Shown: positions 9,519-21,374 of the stretch, in pieces
Layout: each line of letters opens with the position of its first letter
Position numbering within the stretch: the stretch's first letter is position 1
Assembly: GCA_023512835.1 (NCBI GenBank)
Contig: CM042084.1
Location: forward strand, 54,415,031-54,479,030
Direction of reading: 5' to 3'
Origin: Taxillus chinensis
Taxonomy: Eukaryota > Streptophyta > Magnoliopsida > Santalales > Loranthaceae
DNA length: 64,000 bases
Program-made: the position numbers and the translations under genes
The notes under the pieces: generated by a model
What the model was told of the DNA's origin: nothing
What the model saw: only the letters and a program-made list of their open reading frames with translations
Database searches by the model: none

Positions 9519-10225
9519 GTGCGAAGGAAAGATGCTCCAATTGGCGTGATACACGTGCCCCTAACTTTTCGGAGTGTTCTGACCAAAATACCCTCTCGCA
9601 CGTGATTTGGCTGAATTGGCGTGCGAGTCGAATCGTCCCAAACTTTGGTGGTGGGTCCCCACCGATCCGGCAAGCAATACTTCCTTCGCACGTGAATTGT
9701 GGGAAGCTTCAAGGAGGGCTAAAATCGGTATTTTGCATTTTTGGGCCTCCATATGACAAATAGCAATTCACGTGCATGAGTAAACGTGATTCACATGGTC
9801 TTCATCTACCATTCCAGAGTTACAACAAAAGGAGGTGCACGTGAATTGGGCAATTCACGTGCAAATTCACGTTCAGCCCAAACCGGCCCAAATTTCTCCA
9901 CCGAGTTGCTTATGCATATGGACCATCTTTAAGTCTTGCACGTGAATTGTTTGAGCCCATCTTCAAGCACTTTTGGGCTTCACTTGCTCCTTGCTCCTTG
10001 ACTTTGACTTTAAAAACAATTCCACAAGTTCAGGACCCAAAAATTTGCTCATCCTGCACATAGTTAGCTAAGAAAGGAACAAAGTCTCCTGCACAATGGT
10101 TAGCTTGCAAACAATTTATTGAATAAAACAAATAAAAGAAAATAACATAAAATAAAACATAGCAATAAACATTGGGTTGCCTCCCAACCGGGCTTTATTT
10201 AAAGTCTCGTAGCTAGACTTTCGAT
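9519..10225 (-). other. spacer between pol and third ORF of element B
   Basis: Non-coding. Holds repeated GCACGTGAATT-type motifs (e.g. 9598, 9692, 9770, 9838, 9858, 9939), often in inverted pairs around CACGTG. The right end (10065-10225) is the conserved post-integrase spacer also present in element A. Confidence 0.6.
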
Positions 10226-13200
10226 TATGATCATGCAATGGTGAAAGAGAGGGAATCAACTATCTCCCTCTGAGTTGAATCAAAGTATGGTTTCACCTTT
10301 ATTGCCATTCACCCAAAATTTCTTGCCATCTACACTTGGAGCTCAAAGCTCCCATATGGCTTCTTATCAACTATTACAAAAGGTCCCATCCACTTGGACC
10401 TTAATTTGCCAGGAAATAACCTCAACCTTGTGTTAAATAGAAGAACTTTCTGCCCCTAAGGTTAAAGGTTCATTGTTGAGTTGCCTATCATGCCATTTCT
10501 TAGTTCTTTCTTTGTAAAATTTAGCACTATCATAGGCATCCAACCTAAGCTCATCTAACTCAATTAATTGAGTCATCCTAAGCTCCTTGATCTCTTGTGG
10601 GTTGAAATTTAACTTCTTCAAGGCCCAATGAGCCTTGTGTTCTAGTTCCACGGCAAGTGACATGCCTTACCATATAGAATACGGTAAGGTGACATCCCAA
10701 TGGGAGTTTTATAAGCTGTCCTATATGCCCATAAGGCTTCATCAAGCCTTTGAGACCAATCTTTCCTATTGGCTCCAGCAGTTTTCTCTAAAATGGCCTT
10801 AATCTCCCCTGTTGGACACTTCGCTTGTCCATTAGCTTGTGGGTGGTAAGCTAAAGAGTCCCTATGAGTGACACCATACTTGTTCAATAATTTATCAAAC
10901 AATTTATTGCGGAAATGACTACCCTCATCACTGATTATAGCCCCTTGGTGTCCCAAAACGGCTAAAGATGTTCCTAGTAAGGAAGTGAGTCACAACCCTA
11001 GCATCATTCACTCTAGTAGGAATAGCTTCTACCCACTTAGACACATAATCCACAGCAAGCAAAATGTATGAATACCCATCGAATTGGGGGAATGACCCCA
11101 TGAAGTCAATGCCCCAAATGTCAAAAATTTCAACTGGAAGAATTCCGTTAATGGCATCTCATTTTTCCTAGATAGACCACCTACCCTTTGACATCTATCA
11201 CACTTTTTGATGTAGACATAGGTGTCTTTCACCATGTGAGGCCAATAAAAGCCACACTGCATGATCTTAGCCACGCTTCTTTGCACCCCAAAGTGGCCCC
11301 CATAATGTGATGCATGACAATGATGTATTATGTCATCTACCTCCTCCTCAAGGACACACTTTCTTATGATTTGGTCTGGACACCTCCTATAAAGAATTGG
11401 GTCTTCCCAAATGAATTTCTTAGCATCCACTACCAATTTCTTTCTCTGGTGGTAGTCTAACCGCTGGTATGAACCCAGTGGCTAAATAATTTGCTATGTC
11501 AAGAAACCAAGGAAGATGATGCACCTCAAACAACTTCTCATCAGGAAAGTCATCTACAATGGGTAGAGACTTAGGTGCATTCTCCACACGTGAGAGGTGA
11601 TCAGCCACAAATTTAGGGCTCCCTTTGTGTCTCTAATTTCAAGGTCAAATTCCTGTAAGAGGAGAACCCATCTAATCAAGCGTGGCTTAGCTTCTTTTTT
11701 AGCAAACAAATATTTCAATGCAAAGATGATCGGTATAAACAATGACTTTAGACCCCAAAAGGTAGGGTCTAAACTTGTTGAAGCCATAAACCACAGCTAA
11801 GAACTCTTTCTCGTGGTGGTATAGTTCGTTGAGCATCATCTAAGGTCTTACTAGCATAGTAAATGACCCTAAACACCTTTTCTCGCCTTTGCCCTAAGAC
11901 TACCCCCACAAAGATAATCACTCGCATCACACATTAGCTTAAAAGGCCGAGCTACCAGGTGTGACTATAACAAAGAGGACTAACTTACCCTTGAGGATGT
12001 TAAAAGCTTCTAAGCAATCTTCATTAAACTCAAAGCTTGTGTCTTTTTCTAACAACCTACTCATGGGTTTTGCAATTTTTGAGAAGTCCTTAATGAATCT
12101 CCTATAAAAGCCAGGCATGGCCAAGGAAACTTCTCACTCCTTTTTCATTAGTTGGAGGTGGCAGAGTCTCAATAGTGGAGATTTTTGCCTTGTCTACCTC
12201 CAAACCATGTGCGTACACCTTGTGCCCTAGAACTATCCCCTCGTTACCATGAAATGGCATTTCTCCCAATTTAGGACTAGTTCCTTCTCCTCACATCTCT
12301 CTAAGACCACATCTAGATTTTTCAAGCACTCGTTGGTAGGAGGAACCAAACACCGAGAAGTCATCCATGAAGACCTCCATGATCTCCTCAACCAAACCCC
12401 GAAAAATAGCCATCATACACCTTTGAAAGGTGGCAGGGGCATTACAAAGCCCAAATGGCATTCTCCTAAATGCAAATGTGCCAAAAGGGCACGTGAAGGT
12501 GGTCTTTTCTTGGTCCTCGGGCTTAACCATGATCTGATTATACCCTGAATAGCCATCTAAAAAGCAAGAGTGACTATAGCCAGCTAACCTATCCAACATT
12601 TGGTCAATGAAAGGAAGAGGAAAATGATCCTTCCTAGTGGCCTTGTTCAGCTTCCTATAGTCAACACACACTCTCCATCCCGTCACGAACGAGATGGGAT
12701 CAATTCATTTTTCTCATTCTTAATCACAAATTATGCCCCCTTTCTTGGGCACAACATGCAATGGACTCACCCACTCACTATCCGAAATAGCATAAATTAT
12801 ACCCGCATTTTTCCATTTTAAAATTTCTTTTCTAACAACTTCTTTCATAGCAGGTTTAATCTTCTTTGTCTTTCGAGAAGGGTTTAAAATCATCATTCAT
12901 CAAAATCTTATGCATGCAAATCCCTGGACTAATACCCCTAATGTCTTCAATGTTCCATCCTAGGGCCTTTTGTGTTTCCTAAGGACTTCTAACAATTGAG
13001 TACACTCCACATCATTCAAATTAGAAGCAACAATGACAGGGAATTGATTTGTAGAGTCTAGAAATTCATACCTTAGGTGTCCAGGCAGCTCCTTCGCTTC
13101 GGAGCTGGATGCACGTCATCTTCTTTCTCCTCCTCGGCTTGCTCCAAAGAGTTTGTAGTTTGCTCATCTTTCTCAGCCGTCAAGTACATCTCTTCATCTT

Positions 13201-13638
13201 GTTGAGCTTCTATAAGCTGAAGGGCTTCATCATTGGTGGTGGTAATTTCTTCTGCCAAGTAATCTTCCACCAATTCCTCAAGGTCTTCAACCCAAAGGCA
13301 ATCCTCCTCCTCTTGACCTTGCAGAGCCTTCCCCATGTGGAAGACTAAGGTCTCCTCATTAATTCTCGAGTTAGCTGCCCTTTGAGCAACATCAATCAAT
13401 GCACAACCCGTTCGAGAAACGGTCTTCCAAGGAGTAACTTGAACTCCTCTATCTTCTTCCATCTCCAAAACAACAAAATCCGCTGGAAATATGAAGGAGC
13501 CCACTTTAACTAAAGACATCTTCAATGATTCCTTCAGGTCTTCCAGTGGACCGGTCTGCGAACTGCAATGATATGGAAGTGGGCTTCATGCCCTTAAGCC
13601 CAAGCTGCTTGTACAAAGCAAAGGAAATCAAATTGATG
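10226..13638 (-). pseudogene. pol of element B (protease, RT, RNase H, integrase), broken
   Basis: Right to left: end of an Athila-type protease (INLIS, GLKGMKPTSISLQFADR near 13560-13640; SFIFPADFVVLEMEED at 13450-13500); reverse transcriptase with WRVCVDYRKLNKATRKDHF and the catalytic FMDDFSVFG box (12340-12690); connection [15 protein letters not shown] (12060-12120); RNase H remnant; the ADHLSR motif near 11600; integrase zinc domain with HCHASHYGGHFG and CDRCQR (11190-11340); integrase core with IISDEGSHF and [15 protein letters not shown] (10650-10940); end segment to about 10226. At least six frameshifts or stops split it. The 5' edge at about 13638 is an abrupt joint with element E, so gag is absent. 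Confidence 0.85.
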
Positions 13639-15391
13639 CCTCCTCGGTCCACTCACCCACAAAGACACCCCGCGTGCCCTCTGGCGTGAGGAACGTCATA
13701 CACCGTCGAAAACAATCAATCTTGGCCTCCATGGAGACCAACCAATCCATACCCAGGATAACATCAAAATCATCTAACTCCATGACATATAAATCACACA
13801 TCAGGTTAACACCCCAAAGTGTTACCTGACAAGCACGACAGATACTCTCAAGTATCACAATTCCACCCAAAGGTGAAGCTACCATCAAAGACTGACTAAC
13901 TGTCTCCTGGTGTAACTCCAAGCCAACCACCGTAGCATACGAAATAAAATAATGGGTAGCACCAGTATCAATCAAAACTGAACAGATAGTATGAGAAATG
14001 ATAATGGTACCTCTCACTACTGAACGTCCTGCTCTTGCTTCGTCCACTGGTGAAACCTTTGCCTCTCTGCTGGTAAGGGCAAAAGCCCTCCCTTGTGGCC
14101 CACTGCCACTAGCCTGGCCCATTGGGGCCTTGCCCCGCTGATCAACATGACTCGGTGCCTCTCACTGAGGCTGGTGCACCGCGGGTCGCATCTGCGTGCT
14201 CTGTGCCGGCGGCACTGACCTCTGAGACGGAGCCCCACTCCTCTGTCCCTGCTCTCTCGGACGAGGGCCTACACTGCTCGTTGAGCTAAGGGTAACACAT
14301 TCCCTAGCTCGATGCCCCACTTTCCCGCATCGGAAATAGGTCATCTTTTTCCATGTGCAGTCTCTCAATACATGCCCGGTCAAACCACAACTCCAACATG
14401 TACCTGGCCTCCTGCTGGTTGAACTCTCGCGGGGTCCCACTGTCTGGCTGGAAACCCTCTGCACCTGCCTCCTCTCAGGCTGAGCGGCACTGCTCTCCCC
14501 ACTCTGTCTCTTCTTGCCCGAACCTGCCGAACCACCCATCCTCTGGGCTCTCGCCTGATCTTGAGCTCGCTCAATAATGAGCGCCTTGTCGACCGCCTCC
14601 CGGTAGCTGGTCAATTGCATCGGTTCCAGCTGTTTTCTCAGAGATGGCCTCAAGCCCTGAATAAAATCCTGCGTCTTCCGACCTTCCTTTTCCCAAGCCT
14701 CAAAAGCAAACCGCCCTAAATCTATGAAGGCCTGTACATACTCCCCCACAGTCATGCTACTCTGCACAAGTTCATAATACTCTCTCCGTCGAGCATACTG
14801 CAACAAGCTGGGAAAATACTCCCCAAAGAAGCGCTCAACAAACTCTCTCCAGCTCATCTGACTGCCATGGACAGCTCTAGTGGATTCCCACCACCTTCGT
14901 GGGATACCCAACAGATAGTGCATCACCACGCGCACTCTCTCCTCATCTGGCACCCCGATCATATCAAAGATATCCTCTGTCCACCTAATCCAGTCCTCGG
15001 CTACCTCTGGCCGCGAACCATCCTTAAAAGTCCTGGGTGCATGTTTCAAAAACTGTGCAGCCCAGTCCACTCCTCGTCGTGCCTGGCTCTATCACGACCT
15101 CCTGCTGGTGCACATCCCTGCACCACCCTCGCCTCCCCGTCGCTGAGGCCGTGGTGGCCGCCGAGGCCGCCGTTGCCTCTTTAGCTCATCCACCTCTCTA
15201 GCCATATCCCTCATCGAGCCTTGCATACCCTGCATGGCCTCCTGCAACTGAATCAACACCTGAGCCAAATCAGGTCCCACAACGGGAGCTGACGATCTCT
15301 GCTGCGGGCTCTACTGCCCCTGGTGTCCCGACTCTATCGTGGGCTCCTCTGCCGGACCCTGGCCTCGGACAACCATCCTCGGTGGTGCCAT
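13639..15391 (-). pseudogene. gag-protease of element E with three nonsense codons
   Basis: One frame from ATG 15391 with stops at about 15311, 15092 and 14162. N-terminus has a coiled-coil-like segment (VLIQLQEAMQGMQGSM) and an Arg/Pro-rich stretch; the capsid-like core follows (AEDWIRWTEDIFD, RRWWESTRAVH, FLGEYFP-type; 14700-15010). Two zinc knuckles follow: CWSCGLTGHVLRDC (14357-14398) intact, and YFRCGKVGHREC-type at 14300-14340 whose first Cys is replaced by Phe. The protease has LIDTGATHYFIS (13940-13985) and DVILGMDWL (13735-13765), the usual active-site and flap-region motifs. It ends in a stop at 13628-13630 just past the joint with element B, where the frame of B is a different one. 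Confidence 0.8.
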
Positions 15392-15867
15392 CACACTGGC
15401 CACAACAACAAACAACAAACGATCAATACTAACACTGCTAGCACAAACAGCCATCAAAGGCACATTCGACTCGTTGGTTCTTACCACACGACCCGTAGGT
15501 CCATACCATGCATATAGCATCGTGTCCCCCATCAGGGTACACCACACGACCCGTAAGTCCACAACCATGCATATAGCATCGTGTCACCCCTCAGGGTACA
15601 CCACAATCAAGTCTTGGCTCTCACGGCCACGTGCCATCCTGGCACCAAATGCAATCATATCACACACAAAGACAATCTAGTGCCCTATATGCACACAATC
15701 GTACCACTAGAAATGCACCCCATGTATGCTCCTAGGATGATCTAACGGACACCAAAATAACCTAGAACACATGTAAGGACTGCGTTGATCAAGCGCCCTC
15801 CCTACAGTTTTCCAAGTCACATGGAGTCAATTAACCACCCCTCACTAATCTAGGTCTGCTAGGCCAT
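15392..15867 (-). other. leader of element E
   Basis: Untranslated region between primer site and gag. Contains two near copies of a segment with CATGCATATAGCATCGTGTC (15505-15527, 15567-15589). Nothing else noted. Confidence 0.55.
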
Positions 15868-15879
15868 GCTCTGATACCA
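15868..15879 (-). other. primer-binding site of element E (initiator tRNA-Met)
   Basis: Minus strand TGGTATCAGAGC, the standard plant retroelement site for initiator Met tRNA, three bases from the LTR end at 15883. Confidence 0.92.
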
Positions 15880-17048
15880 ACTTGTCACGCCCCCGAATTC
15901 CAAGAAAACCTAGAACCAGGAACATGACTTCCCCTTGCCCGCACCCGAAAGGTCAAGGGGTTGGTGACTAGCACCAATAGAGACTACACCGCGGGTGCTG
16001 TCTCAAATATGCAACCCTGTACAGTCATGCATCAAGGGTAATCCTCTACTTTCCCATACATCATCATGCATACAATAAGTCAAACAACATACTGACATCA
16101 CATCACAAACAAGATGCAAATACAACTCGTCCACGGACCCATGTCCAGGATATCACATAAAACAATACATAATATAATCAGATCATACATCGTAGTAATG
16201 GGTGTCCTCCTGGAAAGAAAGTCCTCCACTAGTCTCGGGTCACACCTGAAAAAGGTAAACAACAAGTAGGGGTGAGCGACAAGCTCGTAGGGTGACCCCA
16301 ACACTCCACATCATGCGGACATACAAGTCTATACTACATGCTCATGGTACTGTGCACCGTGTAGTGTGCACAATCATCGGGACTCACCTGCAAACAAACA
16401 TTAGGACCTGGCCTGCCCACACAGACAACTTGTCCACGATCCTCAACAGGATCCCACTCAGGGCACTCACCTACTACCACAAGACTATATGCCCGATACA
16501 CGTCGCCACACGGGCTTGCCATCGGCGCATATGCCGCCACGGCACGACAGCAATATGCTCGGCCACGATCGCCACACAGGCTGCCATTGGCGCGTATGCT
16601 GCCACGTCAACCACATAAGACCATCGGTGCATCACGGTGAGAACCCAAACAAGTCACGGAGTCCATGCCCCAATACCTCACACCAACATACTAACATGAG
16701 TATGGCATGTCATTCTCAACATTTCCTTTAAAACTGTAGCCAGTCTTCACAAGTAAATCCTCAATCCTTGATTTATGAAGGAAGTGCCCATAGTAGCTAT
16801 TTTCTTGCAATCAAACATCCCGGCATTGGGTTCCCATATCATAAATAAGATAATCTGATTTTTGAGGATTTTTCTGAGATGTCTAACCCCACTTTTCAAA
16901 AATTCACCACTACGAACTTTTGGGTTTTTCCGAGATTTTACACTAAATCCCAATTTTCACATTTTGAAAGAGTGGGAATTAATTTTTCTAGTATTTTCTT
17001 TGAATCCAAATGGGGGGTATTTCGTTATTTACATTGTAACTTAAGTAT

Positions 17049-17100
17049 ATGCTGCGGATCACTGCTGCGGAACACTGCTGCGGAACGCTGCTGCGGAGCG
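17049..17100. repeat. short GCTGCGGA-type repeat
   Basis: Three to four imperfect copies of a 15-16 bp unit built on CTGCTGCGGAACA, just left of the 27-bp repeat, inside the LTR of element E. Confidence 0.6.
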
Positions 17101-17116
17101 AAGCTACGGATTATTG

Positions 17117-17351
17117 CTGCTGATCCGGACTAACTACTCCGGACTACTGATCCGGACTAACTGCTCCGGACTACTGATCTGGACTAACTGCTCCGGACTA
17201 CTGATCCGGACTAACTGCTCCGGTTTACTAATCCGGACTTACTGCTCCGTACTACTGATCCGGACTAACTACTCCGGACTACTGACCTGGACTAACTACT
17301 CTGGACTACTGATCCGGACTAACTACTCCGGATTACTGATCCAGACTAACT
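17117..17351. repeat. 27-bp tandem repeat in the LTR of element E
   Basis: About eight and a half imperfect copies of a 27-bp unit with two half-units, GATCCGGACTAACT and GCTCCGGACTACT. Because 27 is a multiple of three it leaves an open frame of nine-residue repeats, which I regard as a by-product. It lies downstream of the LTR TATA box, in the transcribed part of the LTR. Confidence 0.85.
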
Positions 17352-17800
17352 AAGCTGCTGACTACGAACTTCGACACTGCAGTTCGCCTAGGTTACTGTT
17401 CATCATCGTTTTGGGCCAAATTTTCGTCTAGAATCAACCCAGCAACCCCCAGGCACTCACAAACACACGTTTTACTAAACAGAGTACAAAATTACGTATC
17501 CAAACTGATATAAATCAGTTCTTAACCACAGATTTTATGCTAAATCATCAAATCTAACCCCAAAATTAGGTTTCCCCCCAAAACTTAGGGTTCATGCTCA
17601 AATTCATAATTCATGATAAATTCACGCATATTCCAAGACAGAATCGAGATAAGAGGTTCAAGGACACCTACCTGGAAGATTATTTGCGATCCACGAGTTC
17701 CAATCGCCCCAAAATCGCCAAGTGAAGCTCTTCACCTTCTCTCTTTCTCTCTTGCTCAAACACGCACGCACCAAGCAAAAATAAAGGGATAATGCAGTTT

Positions 17801-17817
17801 CTTAATTATTTATACTG
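17801..17817 (-). promoter_or_regulatory. LTR TATA box of element E
   Basis: Minus strand CAGTATAAATAATTAAG, followed in element sense by a GAGAGAAAGAGAGAAG tract (17738-17755), the same order as in the other LTRs here. Confidence 0.6.
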
Positions 17818-18089
17818 CTGCCAATAATTGGCCTCCCAACAATAATTGATCTCCCGAACGCAATAATTGACCTCCCGAGGTCACGAACTCCAAAGTGAGC
17901 CCAATTACTGTCAAAACGCTCGAAATGACGAGCACAACACTAAACAGATATTATTACACCCAAAAGACCACCCAAATGCAAAGTCAACCAATAAACCCCG
18001 AAAAGTCAACAATCGGGTCAAATGGGGCCCCGACTCGGAATCGGGCCCAGGTACAGTCAAAACACTCACATCGACGACTACACTACCGT

Positions 18090-18304
18090 CTAGATAGTTG
18101 CATTCCCATAGAATGGCTATCTCTCAAAACTACCCAAATACGAGTCTTTACAGCTTCTTGGGCATAAATGCTTCCAGGGTACCTCTTGGGGGAAATGATG
18201 AAGCTCTTTTGCCCTAACTTGAGGAGCTCCTCTGCTGATTTGGTGATAACTTCTTTAGAGAATACAGTACCTTTTTTGAGAAATACCGATGGTAGACCCT
18301 ATTG
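18090..18304 (-). other. 71-codon open stretch of unknown origin
   Basis: Between stops, the minus strand reads an uninterrupted frame with protein-like composition (contains LKKGTVFSKEVITKSAEELL and FIISPKRYPGSIYAQEA, ending MGMQLSRR and a stop at 18090-18092). It has no start codon near its upstream end and a stop directly upstream, so it could be an exon fragment carried by the Ogre-like element, or a degraded part of its own ORF. I do not recognise it; chance is possible. Confidence 0.3.
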
Positions 18305-19732
18305 GGGTAAGCAATTCAGAAAGGTTTATTGAAATCATTTTTTTAGAAAAAGATTTTCAAAAAAGATAACTTTGATTTTGAAAACTGATTTGTAATATAA
18401 TCACAACTTGTTTCCCTCTCATGGCAAGGCAAGAGCTTCTAGGAGCATGCTTTTACATGGTCGTCTGAACATATCTAAGATTTAGCCTTAGCCTACCTTG
18501 TGGTTGCAGGGCCCGACTAGTTTGCTTGATTTCCTTCTTGGGGAAGCCTTGGTAACTTTAGGGATCTTGCGCCTTTTGGAAGGCCTGATGATTTTGCAAT
18601 TAGTCTGGATGACATTAAGGCCTTAGCCTTGGTCTTCATTCATGCTTGCCCTTTTGATTTTGTTGGGCTTGCCTCTGACTCTTTCAATGTTCTTTTTGCC
18701 TTGTAGCTAGCTTTGTATTTTACCCTTGATGCACTCTTGGGCTGACATCAAGTCCACTTTGTTTTCATCTTCACCCTCGTTTGAGCATTTGAGAAATAAC
18801 TTTGTTATCTAATCTGAGAGGACTTTGTTAGGACAGTAATGTAGGCTTAAGGTTTTGGATTTGTCAAAGGAATGATATAAGAGGCTCAAACCTATTCTAG
18901 GCTAGACTTGATCCATTGTTCAAATTGGAATTTTTGAAATTAGAACTACCTTTCTTTGTGCTCTCATGTTTTGACACGGAAGTAGGATACAAAAATGTCT
19001 CAAGGTATGGAAATGCCTTTTTCTTTGTCCAATATTGCCCCAATATAGGGTCTTTTTAAAGTGCTTTATTATTTTTTTGAAAAGAATTGCCCCAATGGGA
19101 TACTAGGATAGACCCAATGTGAGGACTCTATTACGAACACTGCCCCAGTGTGGGGGAATAAGAAGACCAGTTATCTCTAACAAAAATTGCCCCAGTGTGG
19201 GATCTTATTGTAAAGGTTGCCCCATTTGAGGGGTCCTCCAGAAAAATTTGATTTCCTAATAACCGCCTCGTGTGGGGTGAACCATGGATTGGGTTATATG
19301 AAAGAAAATTTTACCGGGCTCAAGAGGGTCGACAATGGTATTATTACGAGATAGCACAAAATGATGGCCTCTCTTCATTTTAAATGATCAAAGTCTTTCT
19401 CAATTTGCTCAAAAGAGGTTCAAAAGTCTTCGTATTTCCTGTGACAGAAGTAACCAACTGTGGCCATCAATCAAATCTTCCATTAGTGCCCCCTAGGCGG
19501 GGATGGAGTTGCACATCCTTTTGATTTGCTTCAGGCTTAGGCTAACCTTAGATCAGTTCAGAATTTCTTTGCTAAACTTGCTTTAGTGAGGCTTTTTGCC
19601 CATGCCATGGGAGTTCACAAATATATGATAATAATGAAATCTTTTATTGAAAAACAATTTAGTCAAATACAAGCAAAACCATTTATTGAAAGTTTTTATG
19701 AATTGCTTTACACCGAAGGGTTTCCCATAGTA
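18305..19732 (-). other. non-coding region of the Ogre-like element
   Basis: No credible ORF. Four dispersed motifs of the type TTGCCCCAGTGTGGG (19050, 19139, 19188, 19218) recur within 200 bases. I assign this to the same element because it lies directly behind gag in the same orientation and no other boundary is visible. Confidence 0.5.
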
Positions 19733-20659
19733 TCACTCGAGCACGGGTACTTCAACCTTCCTGTCATTGATTTTCCCTTCTTTGATGCCACCTTCGATTC
19801 TTTTCCCGGAGGCGACAATGTCTGCGAAGCTGCTCGAGACATTCCCAACTAACTTCTTGTAATAAACTCCCTTCACAGTGCTGATGAAAAGAGTGGTAAG
19901 TTCTCGCTCAGTTAGTGGAGGTTGGACATCCATGGCCGCTTCCCTCCTTCTTCGGGCATAAGTCTTGAAGCTTTCAGTGCTTCCTTTTTCGAAGGACTGT
20001 AATGTCAGCTTATCTAGTGCTAGCTCAGTGACAAGTTGGTACTGGTCTAGGAAAGCTGTAGCTAGGTCACCCCAGGTTTGGATACCACTGCCCTCCAATT
20101 GAATGTACCACCGCAGTGGTCCTCTGGTCAAGCTCTCTTGGAAACAGTGTATTAGGAGCTTGTCATTATCAGCATGGGCCGCCATCTTGCGACAGTACAT
20201 GATCACATGTGTTCTAGGACACTACGTACCATTGAACTTCTCGAAATTGGGTACCTTAAACTTATAAGGTAATACTACCCCCGGTACCAAGCATAAATCA
20301 TGGGGGCTAGTTTCCCCATACACCTCTGCTCCTTCGACAGCCTTCAGTCGGGCCTCAATGTGCTTCCAGATTGATGGATGATCACTTCCTCTAGGGGTGA
20401 GTGACTCCACAACTTCTTTGATATTCTTTTGAGCCGGTATCCCAACAGCGGGTGGTGTGGGCAAACTATTTGCCCCTTTAGTAGGGCTGGCTCCTTTTTT
20501 GGCTGTTAGCTTGGATAACATCTCCGTCATGGTCTTTAACTGAGTTTGCATTTGCAGCATGCTTTCCCCTTGCTCTCGTTGAGTTCGTTCAAGGCAGGTA
20601 AGTTTGTCTTTTATATGCTCAGCCATCGAAGGGGGTGGTTGATCACAGTGAGACCTCAA
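19733..20659 (-). pseudogene. gag of the Ogre-like element, one internal stop
   Basis: Two open stretches in one frame (20659-20222 and 20206-19733) separated by a TAG at 20222-20224. The first has a Met/Gln-rich helical segment (LQMQTQLKTMTEMLSKL, 20500-20560) and ends in KFKVPNFEKFNGT; the second continues with VIMYCRKMAAHADNDKLLIHC, WYIQLEGSGIQTWGDLATAF and a Y-A-R-R-R-R-E-A basic segment, typical of a Ty3/gypsy capsid (retrotransposon gag domain). No zinc knuckle remains, as the frame ends at 19733. Confidence 0.75.
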
Positions 20660-21354
20660 GTTGTGTAAATGCCCAATCCTGCTGGAAGCCTTCTAACAAA
20701 CCTGGATGATGAAGGATTTATTTTTGGTTTTTTAGGTTTTTTTAGTTTTTTTTTTGGCCTTTTTTTTGTATGCATGTTATGCATGGGATAAAGATGTAAA
20801 ATGGAATGACATGATATGCAATGCATGCAAATGAGGGGTTAGCAAAGAGAGCATGAATAATATATACAAGGGGTTAGCGTTTAAATACATAGTTCAAACA
20901 AGACAAGTAATAAAAATGTCATAGTAAGGCTCAAACATATGAAGGTCATGCCCTTGATGGGCCTCTAAATTTATGCCTATCTTATTCATTGGTTCCCAGG
21001 CATTCCCTACTTAGCCTTCTACCTTGAGGGCATTAACAAGAACTAAGAGGGAGCCCCCGTACCCCAAAGGGCATTAACGGAGGGCGTCCTTCTTGTACCT
21101 CTTGGGGCATTAACAAGAAAGGACCACTGCTTGAGTGAGACATTTCGGGTATTCCACGTAGACAAGCACAACCAAGTCCACATGGGCAAACCTTTACTAG
21201 CCTCTCTAATTCTAATGTGTTAGAGAAAACCCGGGTATAGGGTTGGAGAAAGTGAGAGATGCATGTATGCACACTTAAAACAGTTATATAATAAAAAAGA
21301 AACAAGCAAGAAAACATTTCATAAATTAAGACCATGGCTAGACTCTCACAATAA
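20660..21354 (-). other. leader of the Ogre-like element
   Basis: Untranslated region. Has a T-rich tract on plus (20728-20768) and two GGGCATTAACAAGAA-type repeats (21028, 21105). No extra ORF of the Ogre ORF1 kind is visible. Confidence 0.5.
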
Positions 21355-21372
21355 TCCCCAGCAGAGTCGCTA
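21355..21372 (-). other. primer-binding site of the Ogre-like element
   Basis: Minus strand TAGCGACTCTGCTGGGGA, two bases from the LTR end at 21375. It resembles the tRNA-Arg type reported for Ogre elements; I recall this from the family and did not verify the tRNA. Confidence 0.65.
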
Positions 21373-21374
21373 GC

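Larger units (their letters stand above)
1..13638 (-). mobile_element. Athila-like Ty3/gypsy element B, degraded and truncated at both ends
   Basis: Minus-strand element, read right to left: protease, RT, RNase H, integrase (13638-10226), a spacer with CACGTG motifs, a third ORF (9384 to 649, interrupted by element A at 1975-8352), then a 3' non-coding region running off the window at position 1. Order and protein sequence match the complete element D (31035-44242) in the same window, which is the basis for the Athila-like assignment. Neither LTR is present: the 3' LTR would lie left of position 1, and gag, leader and 5' LTR are missing because the protease is joined at about 13638 to chromovirus-like element E. 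Many stops and frameshifts; certainly defective. Confidence 0.85.
15883..18056 (-). repeat. 5' LTR of element E (outer boundary approximate)
   Basis: The left boundary is firm: TGTCACGCCCCC on plus, i.e. the CA end of the LTR, three bases from the primer site. The right boundary (LTR start) is uncertain because there is no second LTR to compare; the best candidate is GGTACA at 18051-18056, giving a start TGTACCTGGGCCC, but 18060-18097 is possible. Inside are a TATA box (17801-17817), a 27-bp tandem repeat (17117-17351) and a GCTGCGG repeat (17049-17100). Confidence 0.65.
13639..18060 (-). mobile_element. Element E: chromovirus-like Ty3/gypsy fragment (5' LTR, gag, part of protease)
   Basis: Minus-strand element with 5' LTR (15883 to about 18060), a perfect initiator-Met primer site, a short leader and a gag-pro frame that stops at the joint with element B at about 13638. 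RT, integrase and the 3' LTR are missing. The single-frame gag-pro layout, CCHC gag and LTR end GGGGGCGTGACA fit the Tekay/Del side of chromoviruses; the assignment to subgroup is tentative. Confidence 0.75.

Noticed and set aside
12249..12548. Plus-strand ORF of 99 codons
   Set aside because: Antisense to the RT of element B, whose minus-strand motifs are clear.
13628..13640. In-frame fusion of chromovirus and Athila proteases
   Set aside because: The two sides are in different frames and the E frame stops two codons beyond the joint.
17114..17353. 80-codon ORF with nine-residue repeats
   Set aside because: The periodicity comes from the 27-bp DNA minisatellite; there is no other coding evidence.
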